Origin: Brachycybe producta
Lineage: Eukaryota; Arthropoda; Diplopoda; Playtdesmida; Andrognathidae
NCBI GenBank assembly: GCA_036925085.1
Contig: JAUPFP010000001.1
Span: forward strand, 6,117,722 to 6,181,721
Length of the DNA stretch: 64,000 nt
Direction: 5' to 3'
In this document: one piece after another, positions 33,621 to 45,013 of the stretch
Position numbering within the stretch: the stretch's first letter is position 1
Layout of the letters: each line of letters begins with the position of its first letter
The notes under the pieces: model-generated
The model's input: the letters and a program-made list of their open reading frames with translations, nothing else
Told to the model about the DNA's origin: nothing
Database searches by the model: none
Position numbers and translations under genes: made by a program

Positions 33621-35215
33621 GCTTCGTTTCGAACTTTTTCTCTTGTGTACTGCACCTGTCTCTTCTCTGTGCAGCATCCAGCAGTAGTCCGCAATCATGT
33701 TCACATCCCATCTTAACTCACAGCACCAAGATTTTTTGGGAAATAGTCCAGATGTGAGTTTAAAAAGTGGAGCTTCAAGCTCATTGAGCAGCCCAAGGCT
33801 TGGAGGTTCTTCAACATGTTTTCTACGATGTTCTTGAAGTTAGGATTTTTTTTTATTGCCAAGAAACTTCGTGACAACATCTCTAAGTAATGTCCACGCC
33901 AATCTCTCGATGTCTCCCATCTGTGCTTCAAAGCTTTTCATCCCTCATAAGTTTTCGTATGTATGGACCGGTAAAAACTCCTTCTTTTAACTTTGCTTCC
34001 GACAGTCCTAGGAACTTGCTTGTTAAGTACTTGAAAGTATCCCCATTTTTCGGCAATGCCTTTACAAACTGCTTCATCATGCCTAGTTTGATGTGAAGTG
34101 GGGGTAGAAGTACTTTTTCGGGGTCCACAAGAGATTTAAAATGAACGTTCTTTTTTCCGACCTTTAGTATCCTTCTTGGCCACACTTTCTGACTCCAGTG
34201 CTTAGCTTTGGCATGACTATCCCACTCACACAGGAAACAGGGGTATTTGGTGTAACCGCCTTGTTGTCCAAGGATCATAGAAAGCACTTTGAGATTGCCG
34301 CAGATGGTCCATTTGTATTCCTTGTAGTTAAGCTTGTCCAAGATCAAAGCCAAGTTGTATTTCTCCTTCAAATGAACTGAGTGTCCAACTGGAATAGAAG
34401 CATAAATGTTGCCATTATGAAGGACAGCTTTCAGGCTTCTCTTGGACAAGTCAATAAAAGTCTGCAATCATCCACCTCATGCTGAATTTTAAACATTGCC
34501 ATCAAACCGGGGACATCGGAGCAGTAAACAAGTTCACCATCCTGAGGAAAGAAGGCTGGAAGGCTCTCTCTCGGTTTTGATACCAAGAGAATGAGGTCCC
34601 AGCTGCCAACAAGTTCTTCTCCTGTAGTCTGGAGCCAAGCAACTCAGCAGAATCCTTAGGAAGGCCCAGATCTCGGATCAAATCATTTAATTCTGGTTGT
34701 GAAAACAGTTGGGGTCCTCTGGTGTTGTCCACTTGAAACTCATCAGCAGAACTTTCCTCCAACTCGCTCCCTCTTGGTGAAGGCACATAGTCTAACCTTT
34801 CTGGAGGCAAAGGTATCGGAATGCCTGGTCCATGAGGCACAGGGCGTAGTGCAGATTCAGGGTTGGGGTAGGAGATCACTTTTCTGTTTTTTAAACTGTA
34901 GCCTTGTATGTTGCATGTGCAAAAGTAGCAACCATCGCTGTGGTTTCGGGGCTCCCTCCAAATCGTAGGCACTCCAAAACAAAATGACTTCACCTTGCCC
35001 TTCGACCACATGCGGAGTCCTTCGACACAACTTGAACAGACTCCATGAGGGGCCCATGACTTGTCCTGGTCTCCAATCTTAACACCAAAATATGCCAAAT
35101 ACACTTTCTTGACAAAGTCCGTGATGTTTCGCTGTTGTTTTTTCACTACAATTTCTCCACAAGTGTAGCAAAAGCTATCAAGAGAATTGACACAACCTCT
35201 TGAAGCCATGGTCAC
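33620..35215 (-). pseudogene. Uncharacterised, probably transposon-borne protein (KYPCFLC family)
   Basis: The start MTMASRGCVNSLDSFCYTCG at 35,215 opens a 237-residue frame with CxxC pairs (CYTCGE, VCSSCVEG) suggestive of a zinc-binding head. It continues with FCFGVPTIWREP, DGCYFCTCN and a Pro-rich linker (PVPHGPGIPIPLPPERLDYV). A second frame (34,467-33,928) carries GGYTKYPCFLCEWDSHAKAK, VLLPPLHIKLGMMKQFVKAL and GLSEAKLKEGVFTGPYIRKL. A third (to about 33,640) has MSLKLHFLNSHLDYFPKNLG and ends near NMIADYCWMLHR. From memory, proteins with this series of motifs recur as unnamed, multi-copy predictions in many invertebrates, which suggests a mobile element. The function is unknown. At least two frame changes break this copy. 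Confidence 0.6.
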
Positions 35216-35479
35216 ATTTAGTTATGCAATCTGAAATAAATTCCATTAGCGTCAAAACTGTACGTGATGGATTGCTTTTAGTATTTTTGCCTGAACTAAG
35301 CATTAAAAGTTACATAAGAAACACCCTTTATTGCAAAGAAAAAAATTTCATTGCAGACCTGTGTAATAAATATAATTTGAAAGTCCACTTTTATGTCCTT
35401 TGGGATGTCCACACAAACAATGTTATTGCTCTTGTCTTCATCAATTGATTCAATAAACTTAACCAAATGATGCATTTTC

Positions 35480-36134
35480 AAGCAGTCAGTCTGGAAATCG
35501 CTTGCATTGTTCGCTAACAACTTGTAGAAGATACTGCTTCTGCTGTTCATCACAAGTATGAAGGCAATTGTATTTTTCCATCAGTGCAACTCCTCGTTCT
35601 GCTACACTATTTACTACTTTAATGGCTTTAACACATTTTTCTCCAATAATGTAGTCCTCATCAGGAAGTCATTCATCGGGATCCTTGTTCAGGAATTCTG
35701 ATTTAATACCCAACACCTGAAAACAATTTCAAAGTGTTGGCAGAAACAAAACGATCCGCAGCATACATTGAAGACAGCCTCTAGCATAATCTCAAAAATG
35801 TGGTGTCTGCAAGCAAAGTAGAGAAGGTCCTTTTCTAGCTTTTGTTCAATCAGAACACATGCCCCATTCTTGCATCCAGTATTTGAAGCCGTTGTATCAA
35901 AACACAGCTTTTACATTGTCAATCAGCACCCATTGCTTTAGAGTTTCGATAATAGTGGCCATCACAAGTCCAGTGCCAGACGAGAGCTTTGGTACACCAA
36001 GCAGCTGTTGAACTCCATCTCCTGTAACTAATATGGGCAGTCGATCAACATTTGCCATTTCTTTCCTGTGTTGGATGTGACGTCGAGCCCAAAAGTTTTC
36101 ACCTACAGAGACCAGTAATGCAGTTGCATTATTG
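35480..36134 (-). pseudogene. Second uncharacterised, probably transposon-borne protein, C-terminal part
   Basis: Minus-strand pieces read DGVQQLLGVPKLSSGTGLVM near 36,020-35,965, CKNGACVLIEQKLEKDLLYF then ACRHHIFEIMLEAVF near 35,870-35,775, and VAERGVALMEKYNCLHTCDE then QQKQYLLQVVSEQ near 35,610-35,520. This motif order is typical, as I recall, of another multi-copy unnamed family in invertebrates. Its role is not known to me. The N-terminal part is cut off by the LTR at 36,135. It lies directly upstream of and on the same strand as the previous relic, so both may have belonged to one element. Confidence 0.5.
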
Positions 36135-36906
36135 TAACATCCCCGTTTCCATAGGGTTAGTAGAGTGATCTCTGCTAGCCATCTAGAAGAAGTGTCGAAT
36201 GGATGTTGATGATTAAGTCTTTCGGTCTATTGGCTCCTGTGTTGCTTACTTAACCACCAGGGACACAAGTGTCGGTACCTCAGGAGACCTGTGGTAGAGA
36301 ATAGCGTAGAGATGTCTTCTTACACTTGGCTGCTGGAGACTTCGTTGTCTGGTGAAAACATCGGCTAAGTGGCGGCTGAAATTGTAAGTCCCACTTCCAT
36401 AAAATGATCGAGTCCACACATTGAATTCATAAGTTGAAATAATCTTTATTCAATAAACAGTGAGTCCTGTAGATTGTGAGAGATATCGCATCGGTGTTGC
36501 TATGTCTTAAGCATAAAGACGGTCTGGCTCTCAATCCACAGGCTCTTGTATTTATACCCAAAATACAATACAAACATCTGATTATGATAACAAAGGCTCC
36601 AGGTGTGTCCAAGTCTCTTGGACACACTCGGACCGGAAAGTGAGCTATCAATTAACAAGAAACGAAAACATCTATAATATGTATAAACTATAACAATACA
36701 GAAGGATGTACGACGATCCTTCTATTAACAATTTGTAAAGATTGTCTCGTCCAAAAGTTCTGCATCGTTGGTTCTTCTAGGATCTATCCTATTAACCATC
36801 GATGCAGTCCTTTTGGGCTATTCTTCTCATCTTGGAGGGCAGGGAGTCATTGTCGTGATGACCTCTCAGCCACCCCCAAGCATGAGGTGAGAACCTTTCA
36901 GCATAT
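36135..36906 (-). mobile_element. Second copy of the 809-bp LTR family, truncated
   Basis: TGTAACATCCCCGTTTCC and the following sequence match the solo LTR at 14,737 with scattered differences. The right end is missing because the Ty3/gypsy element starts at 36,907. It is a fossil LTR without internal region; its left end interrupts the relic at 35,480-36,134. Confidence 0.8.
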
Positions 36907-37729
36907 TGTAGCGACCCTCTCTTTTTTGACTGACAACACTGGTATGACGTCACGTATATTGACGTCATGGCCACTGTTTTTTTCTTTCCTCTCCCTGCAG
37001 GTGTTGCCATAGCAACCAGGAGTGGTCTGCTAATCTCTAAACTAACAAGGCAGGAGCTTAAGGGCCACCTGCACTTTTCTTTAACCCCTTTCCAAATAAA
37101 GATTCTATTCGTATCGAAACTTTCTACACTCTTTAATGACTTACACATAGGCTAGCATTGGGACATTAAGATGCCAATGCTAGGTATAGTAATAAACACT
37201 ATTTTAATGTATTCCTTGTGGTCACCATAGACTATTATGGTGACCCGATTCAAATGTCTTGAATAAATGTTTTTAACTTCAGAGATGATTGGCCGGGGAT
37301 AAATCACGTGACTGGGTTAGCACGTGTATATATTCTTGGCCTCTCAAAGGTGAGAGGCCAAGAATATATACACGTGCTAACCCAGTGCGAACCACCTTTG
37401 AAGGCAGTCTGCTCGAATGTATGTTGCAGCCCGGAGTCTCTGTCCGGTCCGCACAATAAGTAAACTAACAGAAGTATTAAAAAGGCCGGCAGACGACGAC
37501 AGAACGGAACTTAGTAACGGCGCTTGGACAAAGAGAGCCACCACCACTGAAAACGATTGGAAGGACGAACAGACGACGTTAGGAAGACACATGCTGTATT
37601 CTTCTCGTTGTGGGTTATTAACTGTCACGTCTATGTAAATTCAAATAACGAAACAATTTGAATAAAATCTTCTTTATTCAAGTCACGTTGTCGAATACTT
37701 GCGAATCTCTTTAAAAGCAATCACTCACA
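36907..37729 (+). repeat. 5' LTR, 823 bp, with a 36-bp perfect inverted repeat
   Basis: It begins TGTAGCGACCC and ends AATCACTCACA. It carries paired TGACGTCA (CRE-like) motifs near 36,950-36,966. TATATATTC inside a long hairpin could act as a promoter, and GAATAAAATCTTC (about 37,660) looks like the polyadenylation signal. The hairpin arms are 37,311-37,346 and 37,351-37,386. Confidence 0.85.
37311..37386. repeat. Perfect 36-bp inverted repeat with 4-base loop
   Basis: The left arm begins ACTGGGTTAGCACGTG and is exactly complementary to the right arm ending CACGTGCTAACCCAGT; the loop is AAGG. It contains two CACGTG E-boxes and two TATATA motifs facing each other. The matching 3' LTR stops at its left border. 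Confidence 0.97.
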
Positions 37730-37733
37730 GAAA

Positions 37734-37751
37734 TGGCTGCGCTGATCGAGA
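37734..37751 (+). other. Candidate primer-binding site
   Basis: TGGCTGCGCTGATCGAGA starts four bases after the LTR end. The TGG start and position fit a tRNA primer site; the tRNA is not identified. Confidence 0.45.
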
Positions 37752-38283
37752 GTCGACAGCCGCGATCCCCCTAAATCACCAGGAGTGCTCATAGTGCAAG
37801 GAGCACTGCCTGCGCGGGAACTTCCCTCTTCAAATTTCAAAGAGAATATCGTCTGCTACTTCATAAGCAGACGACGAAAACCAACCGTGATACCAAGCAA
37901 AGAGGGAAGGAAGCTTGCACTTGGTGGAGGAGCTGGGCAGTAATGCTTGCTACGCTAATTTGAATACGAAACGACGAGTGAAAAAAAAAATAAACTGCGA
38001 AATTCAAAATTTGGAAATTTCAAAAGTGGCGGGAAATTTAAAGTCGTAAAGCACTTGATGCTAGTCGATATTCGTTTTTAAATTTTTTTTTTGGTTTAGC
38101 AGCTGATTCACATTACCAGCTGTTGAGCTCGTGTTAAAATTTTGTTTTATTTTGGTGTTCATTGTGCAATTTGTAAGATTCCATCCACTGGAATTTTTTT
38201 TTTCTCTTCACTCGACGGGAATCGGAAATGAACTTGTGCGCGCTACATTACATCAAATATTGGAACTTTACTATTGTGCCAAA

Positions 38284-39852
38284 ATGGATATTACACCAAA
38301 CGCCTCCACTGTTGGGCCATCGGCAACCGGGGAAACAAGGACCATCAAAGACCAGCTGACCGGCACCGTACATCATGGTGGGGTGAGTCACGATACTCCT
38401 TTTTTTTCGCATGGAAGCCCCAATATGGAGCAAGAGGTTACCGCTATGGGCCTCCTACTTTTACGTTATACACTGGAACAACGCACGTTCCTATTTGAGA
38501 GCCTCTCAAATTATTTCACTGGGCCAACACATGGCCCACCACCTCAAACTGAGACACCACATCGCACACAAGAAGCAAGCTCAGCAGGACCCTCACGACT
38601 GGCCCCTGAGCCCACACCAATATTTACACCAGCCCTGCAAGTGGACACTTCAAGACAGCTGATGCCACCCCCAACCCCTGCACCCATTGCTGAACCCGAT
38701 TGGACACGTGCCCCTCCTTGCGATTGCCAATGGCGACAGACTGGCGCTTGGCACCCATTGCAAGGGTTTAAGCGTTTTAATGGCGTGGAGGATATCCACG
38801 AATACCTTGAAAATTTCGAAGCAAAAGCCCGCTTGCACCGATGGACTGATGGGGAATGTTGCAGCTACTTCTCATCATGCCTGGATGGGTATGCACTGCG
38901 ATTTGTATCGAAATTAATGGAAACCACCTCCATGGCAACTTGGGCCGAGATGAGAGGACACGTAATAAAGAAATTTGGTCGTGCCAAACATGGCCACCAA
39001 TGGATGAAGCAGCTGCTAAGTCTGGTACAACGTGATGATGAACCGTTTTACCAATTCGCATATCGCTGCGTGGAGCTATGCGAAAAAATTGCTCCAAACA
39101 GTTTAGATGAACTACCCATTTCGCAATTAAGCAGGGGGATGCGAAAAGAAATTTCGGCAAAACTTTGCGGATTGCCCCCAATGTCCGCCGACGAGTATAT
39201 GGAACGTGCTCATTGGATGGAGGCTGATTTGATTGCCTCTGGACAGTTAGTACTTAAATCTAAGGCCAACCACCCCAGAGACACACCAACAAACACCCAG
39301 CAACCATCACGAAATGGAGGGTTTGGATCTCCATCACAGTCTCTTGGTGCACATAAACCCCCAGGAGGCAAACCGCAGCAGCCGCACACAAATAATTTTC
39401 AAAACAGACATCAAAATGGTCCGCCAAACCCACCACTGCCCCAACAGTCAGCAAGAGGTCAGCCATCTCAACAGCCTCGACCAAGCCCAGGATCTGGTCA
39501 GGGAAGAAATCAGGGTTACTCCCGAAACGAGAATCAATACCGGGACTACCAAGGGCCCGAAACACGCACCTGTTACAATTGTCAGAGGCCAGGACATCTG
39601 AGCAAATATTGTCCTGAACCACGGCAGAATGGATCACCCAACTCCACAGTACGCCACATTAGAGACGAACTCAGGCAGCAACAACAGGTGGAGAGAATGG
39701 CAGCCATCACAGCAGCCACTGCTATGACAACACCTGTAGTCAGACACCTGACGAACCATGAGATGAATTACGCCAACCTGCACGGAAACCAAATATTTGT
39801 ACCCACAGTTCCTATTGCACCGACCACTTCGGCTAACCTCCCGTTAAACTAG
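38284..39852 (+). CDS. Gag of the Ty3/gypsy element
   Basis: The ATG at 38,284 (MDITPNASTVGPSATG) gives 522 residues. Pro/Thr-rich spacers surround a capsid-like central region (GFKRFNGVEDIHEYLENFEA to LPISQLSRGMRKEISAKLCG), comparable to the retrotransposon gag family. A CCHC zinc knuckle, CYNCQRPGHLSKYC, lies near 39,571-39,612 and would bind the element's RNA. A Gln/Asn/Pro-rich linker precedes the knuckle. The product would build the intracellular particle; this copy is part of a fossil element. Confidence 0.9.
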   Translation: MDITPNASTVGPSATGETRTIKDQLTGTVHHGGVSHDTPFFSHGSPNMEQEVTAMGLLLLRYTLEQRTFLFESLSNYFTGPTHGPPPQTETPHRTQEASSAGPSRLAPEPTPIFTPALQVDTSRQLMPPPTPAPIAEPDWTRAPPCDCQWRQTGAWHPLQGFKRFNGVEDIHEYLENFEAKARLHRWTDGECCSYFSSCLDGYALRFVSKLMETTSMATWAEMRGHVIKKFGRAKHGHQWMKQLLSLVQRDDEPFYQFAYRCVELCEKIAPNSLDELPISQLSRGMRKEISAKLCGLPPMSADEYMERAHWMEADLIASGQLVLKSKANHPRDTPTNTQQPSRNGGFGSPSQSLGAHKPPGGKPQQPHTNNFQNRHQNGPPNPPLPQQSARGQPSQQPRPSPGSGQGRNQGYSRNENQYRDYQGPETRTCYNCQRPGHLSKYCPEPRQNGSPNSTVRHIRDELRQQQQVERMAAITAATAMTTPVVRHLTNHEMNYANLHGNQIFVPTVPIAPTTSANLPLN

Positions 39853-39890
39853 AACGGGCGGAGGACGCACCGAGTGTCGGACCGCCTGTT

Positions 39891-42800
39891 TTGAAACCCA
39901 CAACCTCGGAGAAGAAAAAGTTGGAAAAGAATGTAGTGCAAGTAAGAGTAGCAACGAAAGTTCTGAGTGGTGCACGAAGCCCACCCCAGAACACTGGATC
40001 AAGTAGAGGCAGAATGAAGGAGGGAGACCACAAAGAATGCCCCTCCTCATCGGATCATCGCCCTGATTGCGAAACCACCTCCAGCGATTCCACAAGAGGC
40101 GCGAGAGTCGGGAATGCAGAAAGGGAAACACAAAGGCATCTTTCTAGCAGAGGACCAGCGAAAGAGTCCGCACCGACCATAACCTCAACATTGATCGACG
40201 CGATCAAGAATTTAACAAATGCATTACATTTACTTCCGGCGAGTGGGGTGGTGACAGAACAGCTGGGTGAGCCAGAGGAAGCGAATGGAGAAGGTACTAA
40301 AACACAGCCAAAGCAGGAAAGGCAGGAGATAGTGATGACGATACCAGAGGCCAAGGAGATTCAATCAAGAATCTCTGAGTATGGTCCTCCTCGAATTTTC
40401 GTCACCATGAACGGAATAGCCGTAGAGATGATGGTAGATTCGGGTGCTGATGTTAGCATCCTTAGCGAAACTGTGGCCAAGATGATAGGCCTAAAAATTG
40501 ATCCAACCCCAATCCACGAAACGATAAACGCGGTTGGCGGGTCAAAGATACGGATTGTTGGGTCAGCAGAAGTCCAAATAAGGCTCTACAGGAAACTGGC
40601 CACAACAAGGATAATTATCATCAATGGGCAAATGGAGGCGCTACTTGGGAACGACCTCGGTGCCGCGTTTCGATTGATGGTAGACATGGAAAATAAAGCA
40701 ATCTTTTTCAAAGAAGACATGTTGGAGGGAGGGAGTTCAGCAGTAGTGGAGAATCCTCAACCTGTCCAACAGTATTTGCCGATGGAGAATTTGCCGGCCA
40801 ATACACCCCAAGTATTTCGAAAAGTCGAGGCAGAAGGACCAACCAGCCGCAAAAGCCACTCTAAGGATGGATCACTGGTCGTCCCTACAACCCCGACAGC
40901 CATTGGTAAACCTCTAACACTACGGTTAATTAACCGAATTCGCCTCGACCCCTGGGAGGAAAGACTGATCGACGTTAAGTGCAAGGACTGTCCTCAAAAA
41001 GGAGAGATGGTCCTCATTGATGTCAACCCAGAGATCTGGCAAAAGAAAGGAGTGATGACAGCTCCAGGAATACTGGAAGTAGATGATGAGAAGAAGATGA
41101 GAGTATTAATCCGGAATACTACCTCGAGGACATTGACACTGGGTGCACATCAAGGAATTGGCACAGCGGAAACCCTCGATATGGCTCTTCACGAAAAAGA
41201 CGAAAAGGCTCCGGAGATAGCTCCCGGGCAACTTCCCAAAGCTTTAAAGGAGGCCGAGAAGACTATCCGGGGGGAACTCTAAGAAATGAGAACGGGAGAG
41301 ATTCGAACTTTGAGGACTGTTTGAATATTGGGCCGAATCTGACGTCTGACCAGAAAACAGCGCTTCGGACTTTGCTAACCGAACACCAAAACACATTCGC
41401 CTTCGATCTGGGCGAATTAGGAGAGACAAATCTCACGGAGCATGAAATTGACACCGGAGATGCACGCCCTGTACGTCAACCACTGCGAATGACCGCACCG
41501 GAGGCACGTGAGATTATGAGGAAGGAAATAAAGGAGATGCTTGACGCAGGAATCATCCGCCCTTCCAAGAGCCCCTACGCAAGCCCTGTGGTGATTGTAA
41601 GGAAAAAGGATGGACGGCATCGTTTCTGCGTGGACTATCGGAAACTTAACGCAAACACAAAAAAGGATACTTATCCACTACCACGAATCGACGATGCATT
41701 GGATTCATTAGCAAACAGTCGATATTTCGCAACACTTGACTTAGCTAGCGGCTATTGGCAGGTCAGAGTGAAGGACAAGGACCAAGAAAAGACTGCATTC
41801 ATAAGTCCCTGCGGACTGTATGAATTTAAAAAGATGCCTTTCGGTCTCTGCAATGCGCCAGCGACAATGCAACGTGCATTGGACGTCCAAAAGTGGGAAA
41901 CACGCCTCGTCTACTTGGACGACATCATCGTGTTTGGTCGAACCTTCGAAAGCTTTTTGGAGCGTCTGCAAACCATCCTGGATTTGTTAAAAAAAGCCAA
42001 TTTATCCCTGCAGCCAAAGAAATGTTTCTTTGGCTACAACAAAGTGTCATACCTGGGCCACATCATCAGTGAGAATGGAGTCGCCCCAGAAGAAGATAGT
42101 CATTGCGGTTCGTGATTTTCCCCAACCGACAAATGTGACTACAGTTCGAAGCTTTCTGGGATTGGCTGGATATTATCGCCGATTCATAAAGGATTTTGCT
42201 TATGCGGCTAAACCACTGTTTGATCTCACTAAGATAGAAAATGAATTCCAATGGACCAACAAAGAAGATCAGGCCTTTAAGAGGTTAAAGGCCCTCCTTA
42301 TCGAAGCTCCGGTCATGGTCATGTACGATCCAACAGCGGAAATATCGTTGCATACGGATGCAAGTGGGCATGGACTGGGCGTTGTTCTCTATCAGCAAAA
42401 AGGAGATGTCAAACGAGTCCTGGCGTTTGCCAGTAGAACCTTACAGGATGCCGAGACACGGTACACCACGACAGAGAAAGAGTGCCTGGCGGTTGTCTTC
42501 GTAATTACGAAATTCAGGCCCTATCTTTTTAATCGTGACTTCACCGTCGTCACGGACCACAACTCCCTCTGCTATTTACGAAAGGCACCCCGCCTACAAG
42601 GAAGGCTGGGGAGATGGCAGCTACTCCTTGAAGAATACCGATATAAAGTTGTATACAAAAAAGGGATCACACACGTTGATGCGGACAGCTTGTCCAGAAA
42701 CCCTGTCGACACACCAATAGATAAGGACCTACCAGAGCATGTAGAACACGAAATGGATGATGGGGTGATCTACGCTGTGTTGCCAGCCTGGAATTGGGCT

Positions 42801-43958
42801 GAGGAACAACAAAACGACCCCGAGATCTCAGAAATTTGTCACGAGCTGATGGAACAACCAAACTCACCACTCAGTAAGAAATATTCAATTTTTCGAGGCA
42901 CTCCGCGGCCAATTCTTCTGACAGTCGTGCCGAAACAGCTGAGGAGACAAATCGTAGAAATGGTCCATGATGAACCAGGAGCAGGCCACTTGGGTTTCTT
43001 CAAGACATATGGGCGCCTACATAGGCGCTTTTTCTGGAAACAGATGAAAAAGGACACCTATGAGTACGTTAAGACCTGTGACATCTGTCAGCGATCAAAG
43101 AAGCCACCCCAGCGGCCACAGGGATTCTTAGAACCGATCTGTGTAGAGAAGCCGGTTGAAAAATGGGGTATGGATTTCATCGGGCCAATGACATCATCGA
43201 CCGCGAAAGTCCAACACATTTTGGTTGCAGTCGACTATGCTACACGATTCCTGATTGCCAAAGCGGTTCGGAGAGCGACTGCTTCGTCAATCGTTACCTT
43301 CATCAGAAATAACTTTGTAAGAGGCTTCGGAACACCTTCGGACATAATTTCGGACAGAGGAACACAGTTTGCCAGTAAACAAGTGGATACCTGTCTGAAA
43401 GAGTATGGTATCAAGCATCATTATACTACAGCATACCACCCACAAGCGGACGGGCTTGCAGAGAGGTGTAACCGAACCTTGATCGAAATTGTAAGAAGGT
43501 ATCTTGATCCCTCGAAATTCCAAACGGATTGGCATAGTGCACTCGATGATGCTGTATGGGCATATAACACAGCCATACAGTCATCTATGAAATACACTCC
43601 GTTTGAACTTATGTTTGGTAGAAAGGCTCGAGAGCCGATTGACAACGTAGTGCCACCCGCTCCCGAGATAGCTTCACGAGAGGAAACCAACCTGTTGGAG
43701 CGCCCTGAGCTAGAAGATGCTCATGCAAACCTACGGGCTGCGCAAGGGTTACAAAAGAGACAATACGATTCGAAAAGACGAGCACCGGATGAGTTCAATG
43801 TAGGGGACGAGGTGTTAATTCGGGATCATGCTCCAAAGATTGGATTGGTTCAAAAATTAACTCTGCCATACAAGGGACCGGGAGTCATCACGAGGAAATT
43901 GAGCAACCTGGTATTCGAAGTCGAGTTTCAAGACGGGCGAGGAAGATTAAACCCGTGA
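39891..43958 (+). mobile_element. Pol region: protease, reverse transcriptase, RNase H, integrase
   Basis: Domains appear in Ty3/gypsy order. The aspartic protease has MVDSGADVSILSE near 40,430. RT shows FCVDYRKLNANTKKDTYPLP near 41,625-41,690 and the catalytic LVYLDDIIVFG near 41,910. RNase H has LHTDASGHGLGVVL near 42,350 and TDHNSLCYL near 42,555. Integrase has the HHCC zinc region ending CDICQRSK near 43,080, then the DDE residues in WGMDFIGPM (about 43,168), ISDRGTQF (about 43,345) and GLAERCNRTL (about 43,455). A GPY/F-like C-terminal segment (YKGPGVITRKLSNLVFEVEF) lies near 43,870-43,930. The region is broken, so this copy is a fossil. Confidence 0.93.
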
Positions 43959-43968
43959 CACTTTCAAC

Positions 43969-44991
43969 GTGGTTAATCTTAAGAAATATCAACGCGCTTG
44001 CCACCTACGCGAACCCGACAACCTCGTAATAGTGAATAATTCAGCTATTGATAGTCATGTTAGGTGGATTGACATGAAAGGAATTAGGGAGGAAAATCCA
44101 CGTGACTCGGTTACTGGAGTCCAACTCAGGAGTAGTCCAGTAGGAATGACACCTGCCTTTCCCAATATGGTCAAGCAGAAGAAGTGTAACCGCGCATGTA
44201 GCTTACACGAGCAGGAGAACGAAGTTATAGTGAATTATGCACCTACTGGTAGCAGCATCCGGAGTTTCAAAATGGAAAACAAGTCTTACGCAAAATATAT
44301 CCTACAAGACAAAGGCGTTAAAAACAAGGCGGAAGTGGGTAAACCACAAATGGGTAAACGTTCAAGGCACCCGGAGGGAGCTATACCTTCCTGCCCCTCG
44401 CTGGAAGGTCATCATAATACACGAGACAAAACCCCCCTGACTTCGGAATTCGTACAAGGAAGTGACGCACCTTGCCTCGCCAAAACGGAACCAACGAAGC
44501 AAACACAAAATGGCGACTGGAAAATAGCCACAACCAGAAGTCTAAGGCGCAGTGGCTGGTCCATTCGCAACCTAATGGCTAAATTGTACAGAAATTCGGA
44601 CTACAGGGTATTCACCTCAGAAAGAAAGTATGGGTCATCTAGTCTCGCCTGGAAAAATTGGAACCCCGAGGTGGCGAATTTCGGTCTGGAGGAGAGTTGG
44701 ATTCATTACCCACGGTACGACGATTATCCTACAGGATACGGAAAAACGGAAGTCGAAAGAAGCAGGGAAAGGAAACCGGAAGCAGAAGTTGATGACGCGG
44801 ACGTGAGTGGGATAGATGAGGAGAAACTTCTTAATGCAAATAAACAATTGATGGGTCAAATGACAAACATCAAAAGATTTAAAGCGACAGTAAAAGTGAC
44901 CTCATCTCGAGGGCTATCCAATAAAAAGAAAACCTCCAAATCACAAAACGAGACCCCGTTGCGAATTAGTCTTATTACTGAATTTCTATAA
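43969..44991 (+). CDS. Post-pol reading frame 1 of the Ty3/gypsy element, with internal repeat
   Basis: The first residues (VVNLKKYQRACHLREP) resemble the extreme C-terminus seen after gypsy integrases, so this may be a pol tail in origin. A second, diverged copy follows about 65 residues later: NLKKYQRACHLREPDNLVIV against KQKKCNRACSLHEQENEVIV. The remainder is basic and low in known motifs. No signal peptide or membrane segment is evident, so it does not look like an envelope gene. Its role is unknown; the element itself is a fossil. Confidence 0.55.
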   Translation: MVNLKKYQRACHLREPDNLVIVNNSAIDSHVRWIDMKGIREENPRDSVTGVQLRSSPVGMTPAFPNMVKQKKCNRACSLHEQENEVIVNYAPTGSSIRSFKMENKSYAKYILQDKGVKNKAEVGKPQMGKRSRHPEGAIPSCPSLEGHHNTRDKTPLTSEFVQGSDAPCLAKTEPTKQTQNGDWKIATTRSLRRSGWSIRNLMAKLYRNSDYRVFTSERKYGSSSLAWKNWNPEVANFGLEESWIHYPRYDDYPTGYGKTEVERSRERKPEAEVDDADVSGIDEEKLLNANKQLMGQMTNIKRFKATVKVTSSRGLSNKKKTSKSQNETPLRISLITEFL

Positions 44992-45013
44992 CAACACGTG
45001 GTCACGTAAGCCA

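Noticed and set aside
36792-37148. Frames inside the gypsy LTRs (also 47,028-47,427)
   Set aside because: The same short frames occur in both LTRs because the LTRs are copies; no protein signature is present.
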